Made by a program: the position numbers and the translations under genes. Below are positions 9,705-20,126 of a stretch of 27,500 nucleotides of DNA, one piece after another; positions within the stretch are counted from its first letter, which is position 1, and the number at the start of each line of letters is the position of its first letter. Origin of the DNA: Actinidia chinensis (lineage: Eukaryota; Streptophyta; Magnoliopsida; Ericales; Actinidiaceae); assembly GCA_009663005.1 (NCBI GenBank), contig VIGQ01000131.1, forward strand, positions 85,001 to 112,500, given 5' to 3'. The notes beneath the pieces are model-generated. The model was not told the origin of the DNA. It saw only the letters and a list, made by a program, of their open reading frames with translations, and did no database searches.

Positions 9705-10572
9705 TTAGACCATAACACGCCCCGTCATGTGTATATTATATTAAAATAATAAAAAAATTGAAATTTTTTTAAATCAATAAAAAATCAAAATTTTTGAGAG
9801 TATTTTTAGCACATTGTAAGGGTGGGTCTTTGATGGAGCTTTGAGCTCATCATGTGCAAAGTTGGTGCGAGTCAGGAACGAAGAACGTGAAGTATTATAT
9901 CGTGGAGCAGACAAGGCATAGAAAATTTAAGTTGCATCGGTCTTGTGGACTTTGCCAAATGTATAGGGCTTAACAAAGCTTATTTTAATTATTCGAGTCA
10001 TTCGTTTTTTAAAATTTACAAAGTATATTATCCATGCCAAGTTTCTGGAAAGAATGTAAATGAAAGCTAAGTATGAGCTGCCGATATATTATGCGACAAA
10101 ATATTCTAATGATGCATTTTATTTGCTGATATTAGGAAAGATTTCCTATAACTTGTATGAATTTTCGGTGACAGAGTGGTCTGCTAAAAAATTATAGAGT
10201 CTCAACTTTGGGAACCGATCTCGTCAGAAGGATATCCAAGATCCGACCACCTATGCAACCAGGTTCTTTTTGTTGAAAAAAAGTTACGGCAAATATAAAT
10301 CCTACATAACAATTTCCATTAATAAACAATTATATTATAAAATAAATTGGAATTTACAATTACAAAAATGAAACTTACTGGAGATACCAATATAATTATG
10401 AGTCGATTCCTGTCAACGCGTTCTCCTAAGAAAAATTCACCACTTACCGAGGGTGTTTGTTGTAAACTACGTCGGCGTCTTTTGTCCATGATAAAACGCT
10501 AGACCGTCGTATGTCGGAACACCACCGAGGTAAATCTTGGTACTGAACCTACGTTCTCTCTCTCTCAAATCG
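9705..10572. repeat. R2 module, copy 2
   Basis: Aligned with about 1900-2970. It keeps TTGAGAGTATTTTTAGC, GAGCTTTGAGCTC, AAGTATATTATCCATGCCA, TGATGCATTTTATTTGCTG and the CACTTACCGAGGG...CTACGTCGGCG...CACCGAGGTAA block at about 10440-10540. It ends in CTCTCTCTCTCAAA, after which similarity to copy 1 breaks off. It lacks the 145-base insertion of copy 1. No gene is recognised. Confidence 0.75.
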
Positions 10573-11159
10573 AAAATTAGAACCTATTGAAAAACTGTAT
10601 AATACTCATATTTTAATCAAAAGTCCTAGCTCTCTTTATAGGATAAGGAAAGGCTAAATTCATTTTTCCTATTAATTAATAAAAAGGAATAATCATTTTT
10701 TCCGATGGACTTGTGATGAGAAAGTTCATCTTTAACACAAGTTTTCCTAATTTTACCTTTACAAATGAGGACCTATTAATGCCCACTTTCATTGATACCA
10801 AAATTTTAATAATCCCCATGAATGAAATGGTTTGACAAATCGACACAAATACAAGTTGACACAAGAGAGAGCCAATAATAATTCTGCATAGGATAGGTTC
10901 TTTTGATCTTGAACATTCCCTTTGTGAAAGCCTATCGAATTTACTGGCAGACTATGGACTGCCCGTCCTGAACTGTGGTCATCGTTGGTGTAAATTGAGA
11001 CAATAGATGTTACAAGCCTTCTCTAACACTTTCAGTTTTCATGTGTGCTATTTTGCCATGGAACACTCTTCTTGGTTCTGTAAGTATTTTCTCAAAATTT
11101 ATCTTTCCAAATTCTCAAAAAATAACCACACTTTATAAACTCCAAACATAGGTACTTCT
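10573..11159. other. Left part of the copy-2-specific 6.3 kb stretch
   Basis: This sequence is not found in copy 1, where R2 joins R3 directly. It adjoins the copia integrase remnant and would correspond to the region downstream of the integrase in that element's minus-strand orientation. I can read a frame at 10676-10864 on the minus strand, but I recognise no domain in it. It may be decayed polyprotein between integrase and reverse transcriptase. Confidence 0.35.
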
Positions 11160-11245
11160 TATCACTAATCGCAACAATGGTTTTTTAGATCTTTATTTTC
11201 CTCTTAGGAAGAAGTAAGCCACATTCACAAGATACCCCTACATTT

Positions 11246-11279
<34 letters not shown>

Positions 11280-11840
11280 CACTTATACAAGGGTTTGTCC
11301 GACTTCTTGCGAGATACTATATTCAGGATATAGTTATCGATGAAAATTACTTCACCACACATGTTCTGAGACAACTCATAACTTACCAACATAGCATACT
11401 TCAAGGTACATTTCTATCGCCTAGAAGTTTCATTCTGCTGAGCAAAACATCACCACCAAACAGTGATTCATTTTCATAACCTCTGTCACTTTTCACAACC
11501 CTAATTTTCTTGCTAAGTTGGTTCTCTACCTCATTCTTATGAAGAACGAATTTCTATCCAAGCTTCATCATTGCTCTTTAGAAAGTATACATCATATTGA
11601 AATTAATGAATACTTATTTGTATAGGTATTTAGACATACTTCAAATAACACATATCAATATGGAAATTGTTTAATTCCAATTGTTCGGTTAAATGTACTT
11701 CTTTCAACTGAATGAAACAAAGATCGAGCTAACTTCCCACAACACAAGTCTCACACTGGAATCTTTTTCAAAATGGAAATTTGGAATATGATAGCAACCT
11801 AATTAACATATCATAGTCTACCCAGCCACAAAATAGAAGA
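11160..11840 (-). pseudogene. Ty1/copia polyprotein remnant: pre-integrase and integrase
   Basis: Decayed piece of a Ty1/copia retrotransposon, read rightmost to leftmost on the minus strand. About 11830-11770 holds a GAG-pre-integrase end (DYDMLIRL) and then CETCVVGKLARSLFHSVER, the Cys pair of the zinc-binding region. About 11660-11570 has DMCYLKY and YFLKSNDEAW, the start of the integrase core. VENQLSKKIRVVKSDRG follows, with the second catalytic Asp at 11485-11487. QQNE near 11440 and YELSQNMCGE near 11390-11350 follow, then NYILN.V.RKKSDKP near 11300. Spacing between the Asp and the QQN motif is about 45 bases too short, so a piece is missing, and the catalytic Glu segment is degraded. 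Stops and frame changes confirm it is dead. No LTR could be tied to it with certainty. Confidence 0.7.
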
Positions 11841-12076
11841 CTCAGCGCATAAATAATATAAAATTTATTTTTATTAATAATAGGGGTAAACAGTCCATAA
11901 ATGACATATTTACCCTTCTATTTACTAGACCATTTGGACATTTGACTTCTTTGTCTTTCCGACAGACTGACCACATAAATAGATACCAATCTAAATATAA
12001 TCACACAATTGTCTAACACCCGTTACACTCAACATACCCCGAGATCCCACGGGCGGGCTTCCTAGTGGGGTTCTAA
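11841..12076. other. Gene-free AT-rich spacer
   Basis: It lies beyond the 5' edge of the readable copia remnant (minus orientation). It contains GGGGTAAACAGTCC...ATATTTACCC near 11882-11914, a short imperfect inverted repeat. No coding region, LTR end or RNA is recognised. Confidence 0.3.
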
Positions 12077-12265
12077 TGGCACCGCTCTAGACAAGAGATC
12101 GAGGGCAGTGCCCTTGAAAATCTAAACGGAATCACGAGGCAACTCCAACCGATTGAGAAAAACTCTCACCTGTTCAAGTTAAGCAAAAGCTCTTCTGCCA
12201 TCCTCACCCAGTTGCAAAAACCGCTACTTATCCATCAAGTACTCAACATCAACCAATCAAAGTAA
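12077..12265 (+). other. Open frame without start codon, unrecognised
   Basis: This 63-codon frame is open from a TAA at 12074 to the TAA at 12263-12265 and has no ATG. The residues read as a polar helix-like stretch (EGSALENLNGITRQLQPIEK, then Ser/Leu-rich). The local base composition is less AT-rich than its neighbours. It could be a decayed exon or part of the adjoining retroelement. I do not recognise it, and chance openness is quite possible. Confidence 0.15.
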
Positions 12266-12289
12266 AAGCGCAACATCTACCATGAGTTC

Positions 12290-12614
12290 AAATCGTAAAT
12301 TTTAAAAGAAGATTTCAAACTACAATTTTTAAAAAAATTGGGTAAAATTTATAATGGTTAAAAAATCTGGATAAAGCTGTAATTTCAAAATCTAGATAAA
12401 ATTTGTAATTACCCAATATCTGGGGGAAAACTATAAATTTTAAATATAGAAGAACTGTAAATAACAGAAATGATTGGGTTCAATCTATAATTCTTAAAAG
12501 TCCTGGGAGAAATAATTGTAAAAAATCAATTGGGTTTGAAACTGTAATTTTCTCTTTTGAAAAATTCTGGGAAATGATTCCACCAAAGCGCGAGCGGATT
12601 CGGAGATAAAGTCG
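12290..12614. repeat. Degenerate short repeats (AACTGTAATTT / TCTGGGTAAAA type)
   Basis: Variants of 'CTGTAATTT...AAAATCTGG.TAAAATT' recur roughly every 30-40 bases (for example near 12330, 12365, 12385, 12415, 12450, 12485, 12530). This gives an irregular tandem-like texture. No gene is seen. Confidence 0.35.
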
Positions 12615-13165
12615 AATCTCGATGAAAATTAGATTTTAAGATATTTTGTTTAGATATATAATAAAAATACATTTATCTATTTTATTATATTTAGATATTA
12701 TAAAATAATTCATATATTTTAATTAGGATATTAAAATTATTGATATAAAAATATCTAACCGGTGGATTTTTTAGCACTTGGTTAGTAATTAAACCAGAGT
12801 AGTGGTATGGGTACTCCAATGTGCACCTCAAATGACCACCACCACCATGAGGTGGACATTGGGTGGTTTGAAAGGAGTGGGGGAGATAATAACGCTCGAC
12901 ATCTCGATTGTTGTATGTAAATTAGAGTATTTTGCAGATTATAATAAAATATCGAAATTTATCTATGTTATTAGATTTAGATATAGATAAAATAATTCAT
13001 ATATTTTAAATTAGATATTTTCAAATTATTTGAGTATAAAAATAGCTAAACGGTGGTTAGCACTGGTTAGTAATTAAACCTAGAGTAGTGTTATGGGTAC
13101 TTCCAATGTTCACCTCAAACGCACACCACACGATATGGGCATTGGGATTGGTTGAAAGGAGTGGG
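12615..13165. repeat. Direct tandem duplication, period about 283 bp
   Basis: Units of about 12615-12883 and 12899-13165 share TCTCGAT, AAATAATTCATATATTTTAA, GGTTAGTAATTAAACC, AGAGTAGTG.TATGGGTACT, AATGT.CACCTCAAA and TTGAAAGGAGTGGG in the same order. The frame at 12802-12990 spans the unit junction and is not conserved in the second unit, so it is not a gene. Confidence 0.75.
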
Positions 13166-13284
13166 ATCAACACGATGTGGAGTAATTGGGATTGATTGAA
13201 AAGAGTGGGAGCTTTTTTGCACTCCTTTCAACCATCTTAATGACACCTGTGGGGTGTGCGTTTGAGGTGTCAACATTAGAGTAC
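13097..13284. mobile_element. Foldback / MITE-like inverted repeat
   Basis: The left arm (13097-13165) begins GTACTTCCAATGTTCACC and includes CCTCAAACGCACACC and GGTTGAAAGGAGTG. The right arm (13219-13284) is its inverse, with GCACTCCTTTCAACC, GGGTGTGCGTTTGAGG and a terminal GTAC. The arms are about 66-70 bases around a spacer of about 50, which contains another partial copy of the GATTGATTGAAAAGAGTGGG word. No coding capacity. The class is unknown. Confidence 0.6.
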
Positions 13285-13998
13285 TCAAAGCATGTTCCCT
13301 TAAGACCTATCGTCCTGAGCACGTGAAGCAAAGTTAAATATTATGTTCTCGACCGAGTAACTATTTTTAGAAAGCTAATGAAAGTCATATCGATTAGTCC
13401 AACCACCCCCAACCGTACTCTATGTTACACGTGATCGATCGTTTATATAATATTGACATCTCTGTTTAATTGTTATAGAGGGGGGAGGGGGGAATAATGA
13501 CTTCTCGCTTGTCATTTATGCAATAATTGACATCCGTGTTAGTTGAAATTTCCCCTTAATTGAATCAAAACACAACCTATTAAACCGTGGTGAATTACGA
13601 CATTATCTTCTGGAGAGAGGACCCTCCGATAACAAGTTGACTCTCCTTTAATTTTTCTAATTATACTTTACATTTTTCTTTATTATACAATTTATAATAA
13701 TGCCTTCACCAACTTTTGCAAATTAAGTACTCCCCCCCTTTCACCAATACATCTAATTATACGAAGTTATTTAATTTATTTTTGCTTCTACACTTTAGCA
13801 ATTAGCTAATACCCTCACCATACACCTATATTTGTGCTTTCTTTTCAATACCATCGATGTGCAGTTCAGATCTTTATAAAAAGATTGAATATAGACAATT
13901 AGTGATGTGTATTTAAAAAAATGAGTAAAATGCATACATCATTACCCTTTTTATAACATCAAAACTTAGTTTTCACATAGCTTATCATTTGGAATCCT
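13285..13998. other. Gene-free interval
   Basis: Apart from a G-rich run at about 13480-13493 and ordinary AT-rich sequence, I see nothing that can be named: no conserved motif, tRNA-like fold or long frame. Confidence 0.4.
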
Positions 13999-14700
13999 TG
14001 TTGGGAGAACAAACAATGATTCGGTTATTCGAATCAATACCAAATGCGGAAAAACTAAATTTCCCTCTTTGTGTGAATCTTAATAGGAAGTGATCAAATC
14101 GAGGCAAGCAAGATGAATCTGATAAATTATCAACAAATAAGCACACGCATAAACACGATCAATTTTTACGTGAAAAACCTCCCCGATGTAAAGAGTAAAA
14201 AACCACGGGACCAAAGTCCACCAAATCCCACTATGGAATCAATAATGGTAAAACAAAGGGTCTCTCGAGTACTTACTAGAGGCAAACAACAAGAGTAACT
14301 CAAGAAACAAATTCTTGGAAACAAAGGAGAAATGAGAGATCTCACCCAAAACACAAGTGTACTCGTTCACGTCCAGATCTGCGTATGGTGGGAAGCACCA
14401 AATTAAAATATCCCACCCCGGGGGGGGTTTTTTCCAGATTGAAGAGGCCTCGTGTCGTGTGAAGTGTGCTCACCAAATTTCAGCAGATCGGACCACGAAT
14501 GACTGTGGATCGGATCCCTTGATCAAAAACTTGGTAGGTGCGCCTTCTTTTCACCCTCACAATCCTCCTCTCTGTCTCTCTATAAACAAATTGCCCGCAC
14601 CCCCGCACACCAATTTTTTTTCTTATTGCCCTAAAAAAACTTACTTAGTCAATAGCATTGTATAAACATTATGACAAAATGGGCTAAAAACTCTCCACTA
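13999..14700. mobile_element. LTR-like fragment (possible solo LTR)
   Basis: It opens TGTTGGGAGAACAAACAATG, the style of a copia LTR start. It contains the block TTTACGTGAAAAACC...AAAAACCACGGGACCAAAGT (about 14165-14220), which I recall as recurrent in plant LTR sequences, and a CTCTATAAACAAATTG TATA-like word near 14578. I could not fix a CA terminus or a target duplication, and no internal domain follows. The three overlapping frames here (14113-14298, 14166-14354 minus, 14357-14665) have no recognisable domain. Recognition is from memory of sequence style and needs a database search. Confidence 0.3.
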
Positions 14701-15114
14701 TGGGCCTAAGAAAAAAATACAAACATGAGCATTCAAAAATTTGGGCCATCCTCCACAGAGGGAAACCAACAAAACATCCCTATATTCAATGTTGTATGTT
14801 CATTGCCACGCCAAATTTGTGAATATTCCCCAAAGGACGCTGAGACAATTAACACAACAATGAGCATGCACTTTGTAAGAGAAAATTATAGAAAAAGGAC
14901 ATGCTTTTATGGAATTCCACTGTTTCCACCTTCAAAGAGATGGAATTAGGAATTAGGATTGAAGTATGGAAGGGGGACCATTTGAAAAAAGCTACAAGGT
15001 GGGTTCGATAAAACATTTGTTGCTATATCAAAGTGTAGATAGAAGCGTTATCATTTAAGGAAACCTTTTTTAAGTTCATTAATAATATTGACGGAGTAAA
15101 AGTTTCTACACTCT
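14701..15114. other. Gene-free interval
   Basis: A short frame at 14725-14949 is open (74 codons) with unremarkable composition and no recognised domain. The rest is AT-rich. I see no repeat partner in the window. Confidence 0.3.
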
Positions 15115-15529
15115 CAGTTATCCAACTATTGAAATTAAGTCATCCACAGTGCTCTGTCTAATTATGATTTAGAAAAAAAAAAAGTGACAAATCTGGATTA
15201 GAAATTGAAGTGATAGTATGATACGATAGACAATATAGAAACGTGTTTTCATAATATATATAGAACAAAAAATCTTATTTAAAAAATAATCAAAAAACAA
15301 AAAGTTTTTGACAAAGGGAAAACACTCGCAGTTATCCAACGATTTGAAATAAGTCATCACAGTGCTCTTTAATTATGAATTATAAAAAAAAAAGTTGACA
15401 AAAATCTTGATAGAAAAAGTGAAGCGATAGTATGAATAAGATAGAAATATATCAAAGTGTTTTCATCTATATATATAGACAAAAAAATCTATTAAAGAAT
15501 AATCAAAAAAAAAAAAGTTTTTGGACCAA
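15115..15529. repeat. Direct tandem duplication, period 214 bp
   Basis: The first unit is about 15115-15311 and the second about 15329-15529. Both run from CAGTTATCCAAC through AAGTCATC, CACAGTGCTCT, TAATTATGA, GTGATAGTATG/GCGATAGTATG and GTGTTTTCAT, then TATATATAGA, to AATAATCAAAAAA and AAAGTTTTTG. There is no coding capacity in common. Confidence 0.75.
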
Positions 15530-15775
15530 CAAAAGGGAGTGGGTGGGCTTGGGCTGGGTGAAAAAGGGGGTTTTTGACAAGTGGAAGGGGTGGGGGTTGG
15601 GGAAAGAGCCGGCGAAGGGGGGTTAGGTTGACAGTGTGGTGCGGGCTGTCGGCTTGGGGGAAGGCCGGCTGGGGTCTATGCAGCTTCAAAAGGAAGGCTG
15701 GGGGGCCGGATGGGGGAAAAGTGGGGTGGGAACACGGGGGAGAGAAAGGGGGACAAAAGGCAGGGACAAAATGAT
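15530..15775 (+). other. G-rich tract with G-quadruplex potential
   Basis: Repeated runs of three to six G on the plus strand (for example GGAAGGGGTGGGGGTTGGGG near 15583-15602) stand out against the AT-rich window. The several overlapping frames here in both directions are compositional. It could be a real G-rich element or a basecalling or assembly artefact. Confidence 0.5.
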
Positions 15776-15922
15776 AATTTCAGTTAAAGGGTTTGTTGAT
15801 AGGTTTGTTGATGCGACTAAAAGTGGAGTGAGAATAATATCTCCCCTTATTTGGGGAGAGGCAGATTCCATGCCACAACGCTGGATCACATTGAAATTAA
15901 ATTTTCTTATTTCCAATTATGA

Positions 15923-16216
15923 ATGGCTTCCGTCAATTCAGGATTGAGTTTGCATTACACTTCCTGCTTCTGGTCTTTATCAGGCAGGCACAGGACGCAT
16001 AAGGAATGGCAAATCCATAAAGATCTTTTTTTCTTCAAACCAAAAACTCCGTCACATACTACATCTTCAATCATTAGCAAAGCTCCAGTCAAAATGGTAC
16101 AAAAGCTGTTCAAGTCGCCTTCCAGCACCAAATGGGAGGATGTATCAAAATGTGTGCCCACTATAAGGAATTATTTTCCTATTGTTCGGCACTCAAGAAC
16201 CCTCAGATATATTTGA
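15923..16216 (+). CDS. Intact 97-codon ORF, unrecognised; possible plastid-targeted first exon
   Basis: It begins MASVNSGLSLHYTS and continues Ser/Thr/Lys/His-rich with few acidic residues for about 70 residues. This is the usual character of a chloroplast transit peptide, including the Met-Ala start. Near residues 60-75 it reads KMVQKLFKSPSSTKWEDVSK, then ends at TGA. It is one of the few stretches with balanced codon use and no frame break, and it sits in the copy-2-specific region. It could be exon 1 of a nuclear gene for a plastid protein, a gene fragment carried by a transposon, or chance. No downstream exon or homologue is recognised, and no function is claimed. Confidence 0.3.
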   Translation: MASVNSGLSLHYTSCFWSLSGRHRTHKEWQIHKDLFFFKPKTPSHTTSSIISKAPVKMVQKLFKSPSSTKWEDVSKCVPTIRNYFPIVRHSRTLRYI

Positions 16217-16849
16217 AAGATTTAAAAAAGATATTTCTTAAAAATTCTCAAACAAATTTAAATAGTTTAAGAAAAAATTGTTTGGTTGATTGGTTTTTGA
16301 AATTTTTTTTTTGAGATTTTTTTTTTCAAAAATAAACTCATTTTTGAGAAAATGAAAATATTTAAAGATTGTATGCAAATTCGAAAAAATTATTTTTAAG
16401 TAAAAAAATAATAATATATGAAACACTGAATGTTTTTGAAATAAATTTTGAAAAATCATTATTCTACACAATTAATTTGAAAAAATAAAACCAAAAACAG
16501 AGCCTAAAATTTTGCAAAAAAAAACAAAAAAAAATTGAATAAGATACGAAAAGGATGAGTGGTTTGTATTTCAAAATAAACCTGAAAAGGGCAACATTTT
16601 AAAACTGCAACTAAGTGGCAAGGTTTATGGTTTTGTGAACAAGGTTCATGAATGTATTAATTAACATGCTTAAAATGATGGCATTTGTATATAAAATAGG
16701 CTAATTTTGAAAAAAAATGATTAATTCTTTCAAACTTGTTAATAGCCTTGGGTGTATTTGGTGGGATTAGGATTTAGTGGGAAAAGAAAATAGAAAAGCA
16801 AAGGGAAAAAAGTAATGAACCCAATATAAATATTTCAATGGAATAAATT
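16217..16849. other. AT-rich low-complexity interval
   Basis: Dominated by A and T runs and words such as TTTTGAAAAA. The frame at 16238-16471 on the minus strand is Phe/Asn/Lys/Leu-rich and compositional. The last 100 bases approach the point where similarity to copy 1 resumes (about 16850). No gene is supported. Confidence 0.5.
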
Positions 16850-17286
16850 TTTTATTAATTATCCTGAATTATGTCAACAATTTTAATTTCTATTTAATTA
16901 GCAGTATAATGTGTGAATTTTCTAAGATTATCTTTTTAAGATAGTTATTAGTTCATATTAAATAAAAGATGTACTTCTAATAACAACACAAACAGAAGTC
17001 TATATCTCGAATCATAGAAAATTCATGCTATACACAATGCAAAAAATAGTAGGAAAATGGAACACGTATTAAGAAATAAATCAGTAAATAAAAGGGCCAA
17101 ATAAATATAAGCTTCACAAACCATAGCGGGCCGATGGGAGTAAATTCAGTACCCTAATCAATAAACTATTAACACTATACTTTCGACAACCCATTTCAGG
17201 ACCAATTTCAAAAAAACGAATTCAGAAGCCCAGGACCCATGAAATCAAAGCAACCCTGCAGCATCAAACTCCATTTCCTTGTGGTC
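16850..17286. repeat. R3 module, copy 2: 3' flank of P450 gene B
   Basis: Matches 2985-3409 with the same landmarks (TTAATTATC, GGAAAATGGAACAC, AATAAAAGGGCC, ACCCATTTCAGGA, GCAGCATCAAACTCCATTTC). It is the downstream region of the leftward-reading gene B, likely including its 3' UTR. Confidence 0.7.
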
Positions 17287-19297
17287 TTAGTTTCCATAAG
17301 AAAGAGATTCATTGAAAGATAACGAATTGGAATCAAGATGAGATATTTTTCCTCCTCACAGTCACACCAAATGAACTCCTTCCATGTCTAGCTCTTCTTT
17401 TCATGCCATGGGACGATCCAATCAAAATGGTACAACAATTGTGCACGTGGAAGCTCAATGTTAGGCACGGCAAATTATATCCCGGACAAAATCCTCCCTC
17501 CCGGCCCAAACGGGATGGAATTGGAAAATCGTTTCCCTTGAAATCATTCTGCTTTCCAAAACCTCTTCTGGGGTTAAAATCTCTCCGCTCGTTCCAGTGT
17601 TTGGGGTTTTCGTGGTTCGGCGCTGCGATTGCCCCACGCATTGACAAGACTTTGGTATTGGCAGAGACAAAAGTGCCCATTAATCACACATGGTTCACTG
17701 GATTCTCTTGGGGACTAATAGGGAGCAGAGGGTGAAGCCCTTAAGGTTCTCTTGGTTATAGGTTTTAAGTAGGTAGCTCATGACGACCTGATGAAATGAC
17801 GTTACTTTGTGGAAAAGACTTTCTTACCTTGTTGTGCTCTCTCATTGCTGTGGTTTTGATCATTCCGCGACATTGCCACTCTACTGTTGTTGAGGATGTC
17901 TCACGTCCAGCACTGAACATATCATGAAATTTATGCGGTTTGGATGTTTTCAGGTAATTCACAGAAATGACTTTCGTGGACATTTTTCAAAACTTAAAAA
18001 TTCATACGCCAAAAAATTTTTCCAAATTCTGAAAATCATATAAAGAAAATGATAACATGTGAAAAGGATATGAATATTTATTTTTTCAAAATGTTTCTGA
18101 AAGACGTTCTAAAACAGTGCTTTACACGAAATATTGAAACATAAAGAGAGCAAAAAATAGAGAAGAGACAATTCTATGCATATAATTATGTTGCCCTCAC
18201 AACCATTAAACCATGGTAGAAGTTCGATTTTTTTCCCCAAAAAACCGGTTCTGAGCAGAAAGAAAATAGTATGACTCGAACATGTTGCAATGAAATATAA
18301 AAAAAAAGTACCAAAACACACAAAAAAAAATATAACCAAAATGGACTGCTTTGATGTTTGTCATCAGTCAATGCCAACTATGCAAAATTCCAGGTCACCA
18401 GGATTCTGAACCTTTAGAAGAACATCGACTAAACCTCTGTTTCCTGCTTTGCCACCTTCTGTCGCACTGTTTCCATTCTTGTGCTCGTTCACAATGCTTT
18501 CGAGTATTTTTATCGAGTATGTTTCTCAACTTCTCAAGTAATTTCATTCGGTGATCACTTCGAGTACTTTCACCGAGGGTTACAAAGGTCCACGGATGCT
18601 GATGAACCGCTGCCAAGAACGTGGCTTCTTCCTCCACAAAGCGGGAAATGCAATTTCTTGGGTCTTTGTTTCTCTCCCAAAACGCGGGCTAGCAAACCAT
18701 CCCATATGTTTAGCGGAGGAGATTGGAGATTTTTGCGAAGATTGATTTGGGACAATCCCGTATCTTTCGAAATTGATTTTACTAAATTCAAAAATTCTCT
18801 TCCCTAATCCTTGGAATGATTGTACCCCGCGCCTGGCACTTAACAATTCCAGACACAAATTTTGCATTTGTCTCCAGTAATCACCATACGGGGAAAAGAC
18901 AATATTGTGAACATAAGAGAAAATTTGGGAAGCGAGCGAGAAGAAGAAAAGGCCTTGGCGACGAACGACAATTGTCGTGGTCTTTTAGAACCTCTTTTGG
19001 CAAATCAGGCGAAGAGACGACCATAGTGGGACACTTGACGAGTTGTAGAGCATTCAAACGGTCCATATGTTCCGGCCAATTTTCTCAAATTGTGGTTGCG
19101 GTGGTAGGGAGCCAACAAGTTGGTGGATATTTCCTATGATGTGTAGTTTAGTTTCCATGGACCTGGGGGTTGGGGGGTAGTTTTTTAGTTTGGAATTGAG
19201 TCGAGGGATGTGGATTCTTCACAATTTTACACCACCATGGAAGGAAAAGAAGGCAGGTAAGAGCAGAGGAAGGGATGGATGGAAATTGGAATGCCAT
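17287..19297 (-). pseudogene. CYP71D-type cytochrome P450, copy B (frame-broken)
   Basis: Paralogue of the gene at 3410-5427 with the same two-exon plan: exon 1 19297-18337, intron 18336-17924, exon 2 17923-17287 (TAA). Predicted role is an ER-anchored haem monooxygenase of specialised metabolism, substrate unknown. The start chosen is the ATG at 19297-19295, giving MAFQFPSIP and then a hydrophobic anchor. In order: proline hinge (19150-19170); EVLKDHD near 19000; C-helix YWRQM near 18875; LELLSAR; LVKSISKDTGLSQINL near 18760; LTDD at the exon 1 end; DMFSAGRETSSTTVEW at about 17923-17876; ExxR segment at 17739-17751; PKHWNE region near 17600; DFKGNDF; haem loop with Cys codon at 17486-17488; WELP/GMK region; FGVTVRRK near 17350. 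Reading needs many frame changes, including inside the haem loop. It keeps the start codon that copy A lacks. Length of about 500-530 residues after allowing for shifts suits the family. Confidence 0.87.
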
Positions 19298-20126
19298 ATG
19301 AAGGAAATTGAGATGGCGAGAGGAGGGGGGGCGTCGTCAAAAATAGTAGCAGATATGCAATTTATAGTAATTTTACTTACTGCGCAGCGGCTCTCTTCTT
19401 TAAAAAAAAAAACATTACACAATCTAACAAATGATTGCCGCATAGTGCAGCAACAACAAAGAAATCACAATTTCTTGTTTTATTACAAAAAAAAAGTCGT
19501 TATCATTTATCCCAATAATGTGTATTATATTATTTTTTATTATTTTTAAACCATAACATATTCTCATGATATTCACCACAAATCGACATAATAGTTATAT
19601 TATATGATGCGTGTGTCTATAATTTGTCTTACTATACTTTATTATTGTGATTTTTTGGATAAGTATGGTTGTTTTAGTGACACAAATTTTCAGTTTTCCT
19701 CTTCATCAAAACGACTTCACCAAAGCTGTGATATATGACATCTTTTTTTTTTCTTTTTTTCAAAAAAAACTTAGAAGAAAAAAAATTAGGTTGTATTTGG
19801 ATTAAGAATTTATAAGAAAAAAAAAAAAAAAATAAAAAAGTTAGACGATTCAACTATCGAGACCATTGGCGATCTACCTTTCAAATTTCTTTCCTCGCTA
19901 TAAATCCGTTTCAAACAGAATTTGATTTGGTCACAAATTATATCATAAACTTTTTAACATATCACATTTTAATAAACCATCTACCAGTCTTCTATTATTT
20001 AACATCGTGACAGCGCACTAAATGATTCTTTCCAAATAATGTGGGAAATAATATTGCACAAACTGATAGGTCCTTTGAAAACCATAAACTCTTCATGTCA
20101 GATATATATTTATTTAGCAAAAAATT
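19298..20126. repeat. R4 module, copy 2: upstream region of P450 gene B
   Basis: Upstream region of gene B, aligned with 5428-6551. It contains once (about 19530-19870) the unit that is duplicated upstream of gene A. It ends CCTTTGAAAACCATAAACTC followed by the R1 boundary. The aligned TATA position is degraded. The frame at 19190-19549 on the plus strand overlaps the gene B start region and is a shadow of it. Confidence 0.7.

Noticed and set aside
14357..14665. 102-residue frame in the LTR-like fragment
   Set aside because: No recognisable domain, and it overlaps sequence that looks like an LTR; likely chance.
18481..18807. Plus-strand frames across P450 copy B exon 1 (also 18816-19139, 19190-19549)
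   Set aside because: Antisense shadows of exon 1.
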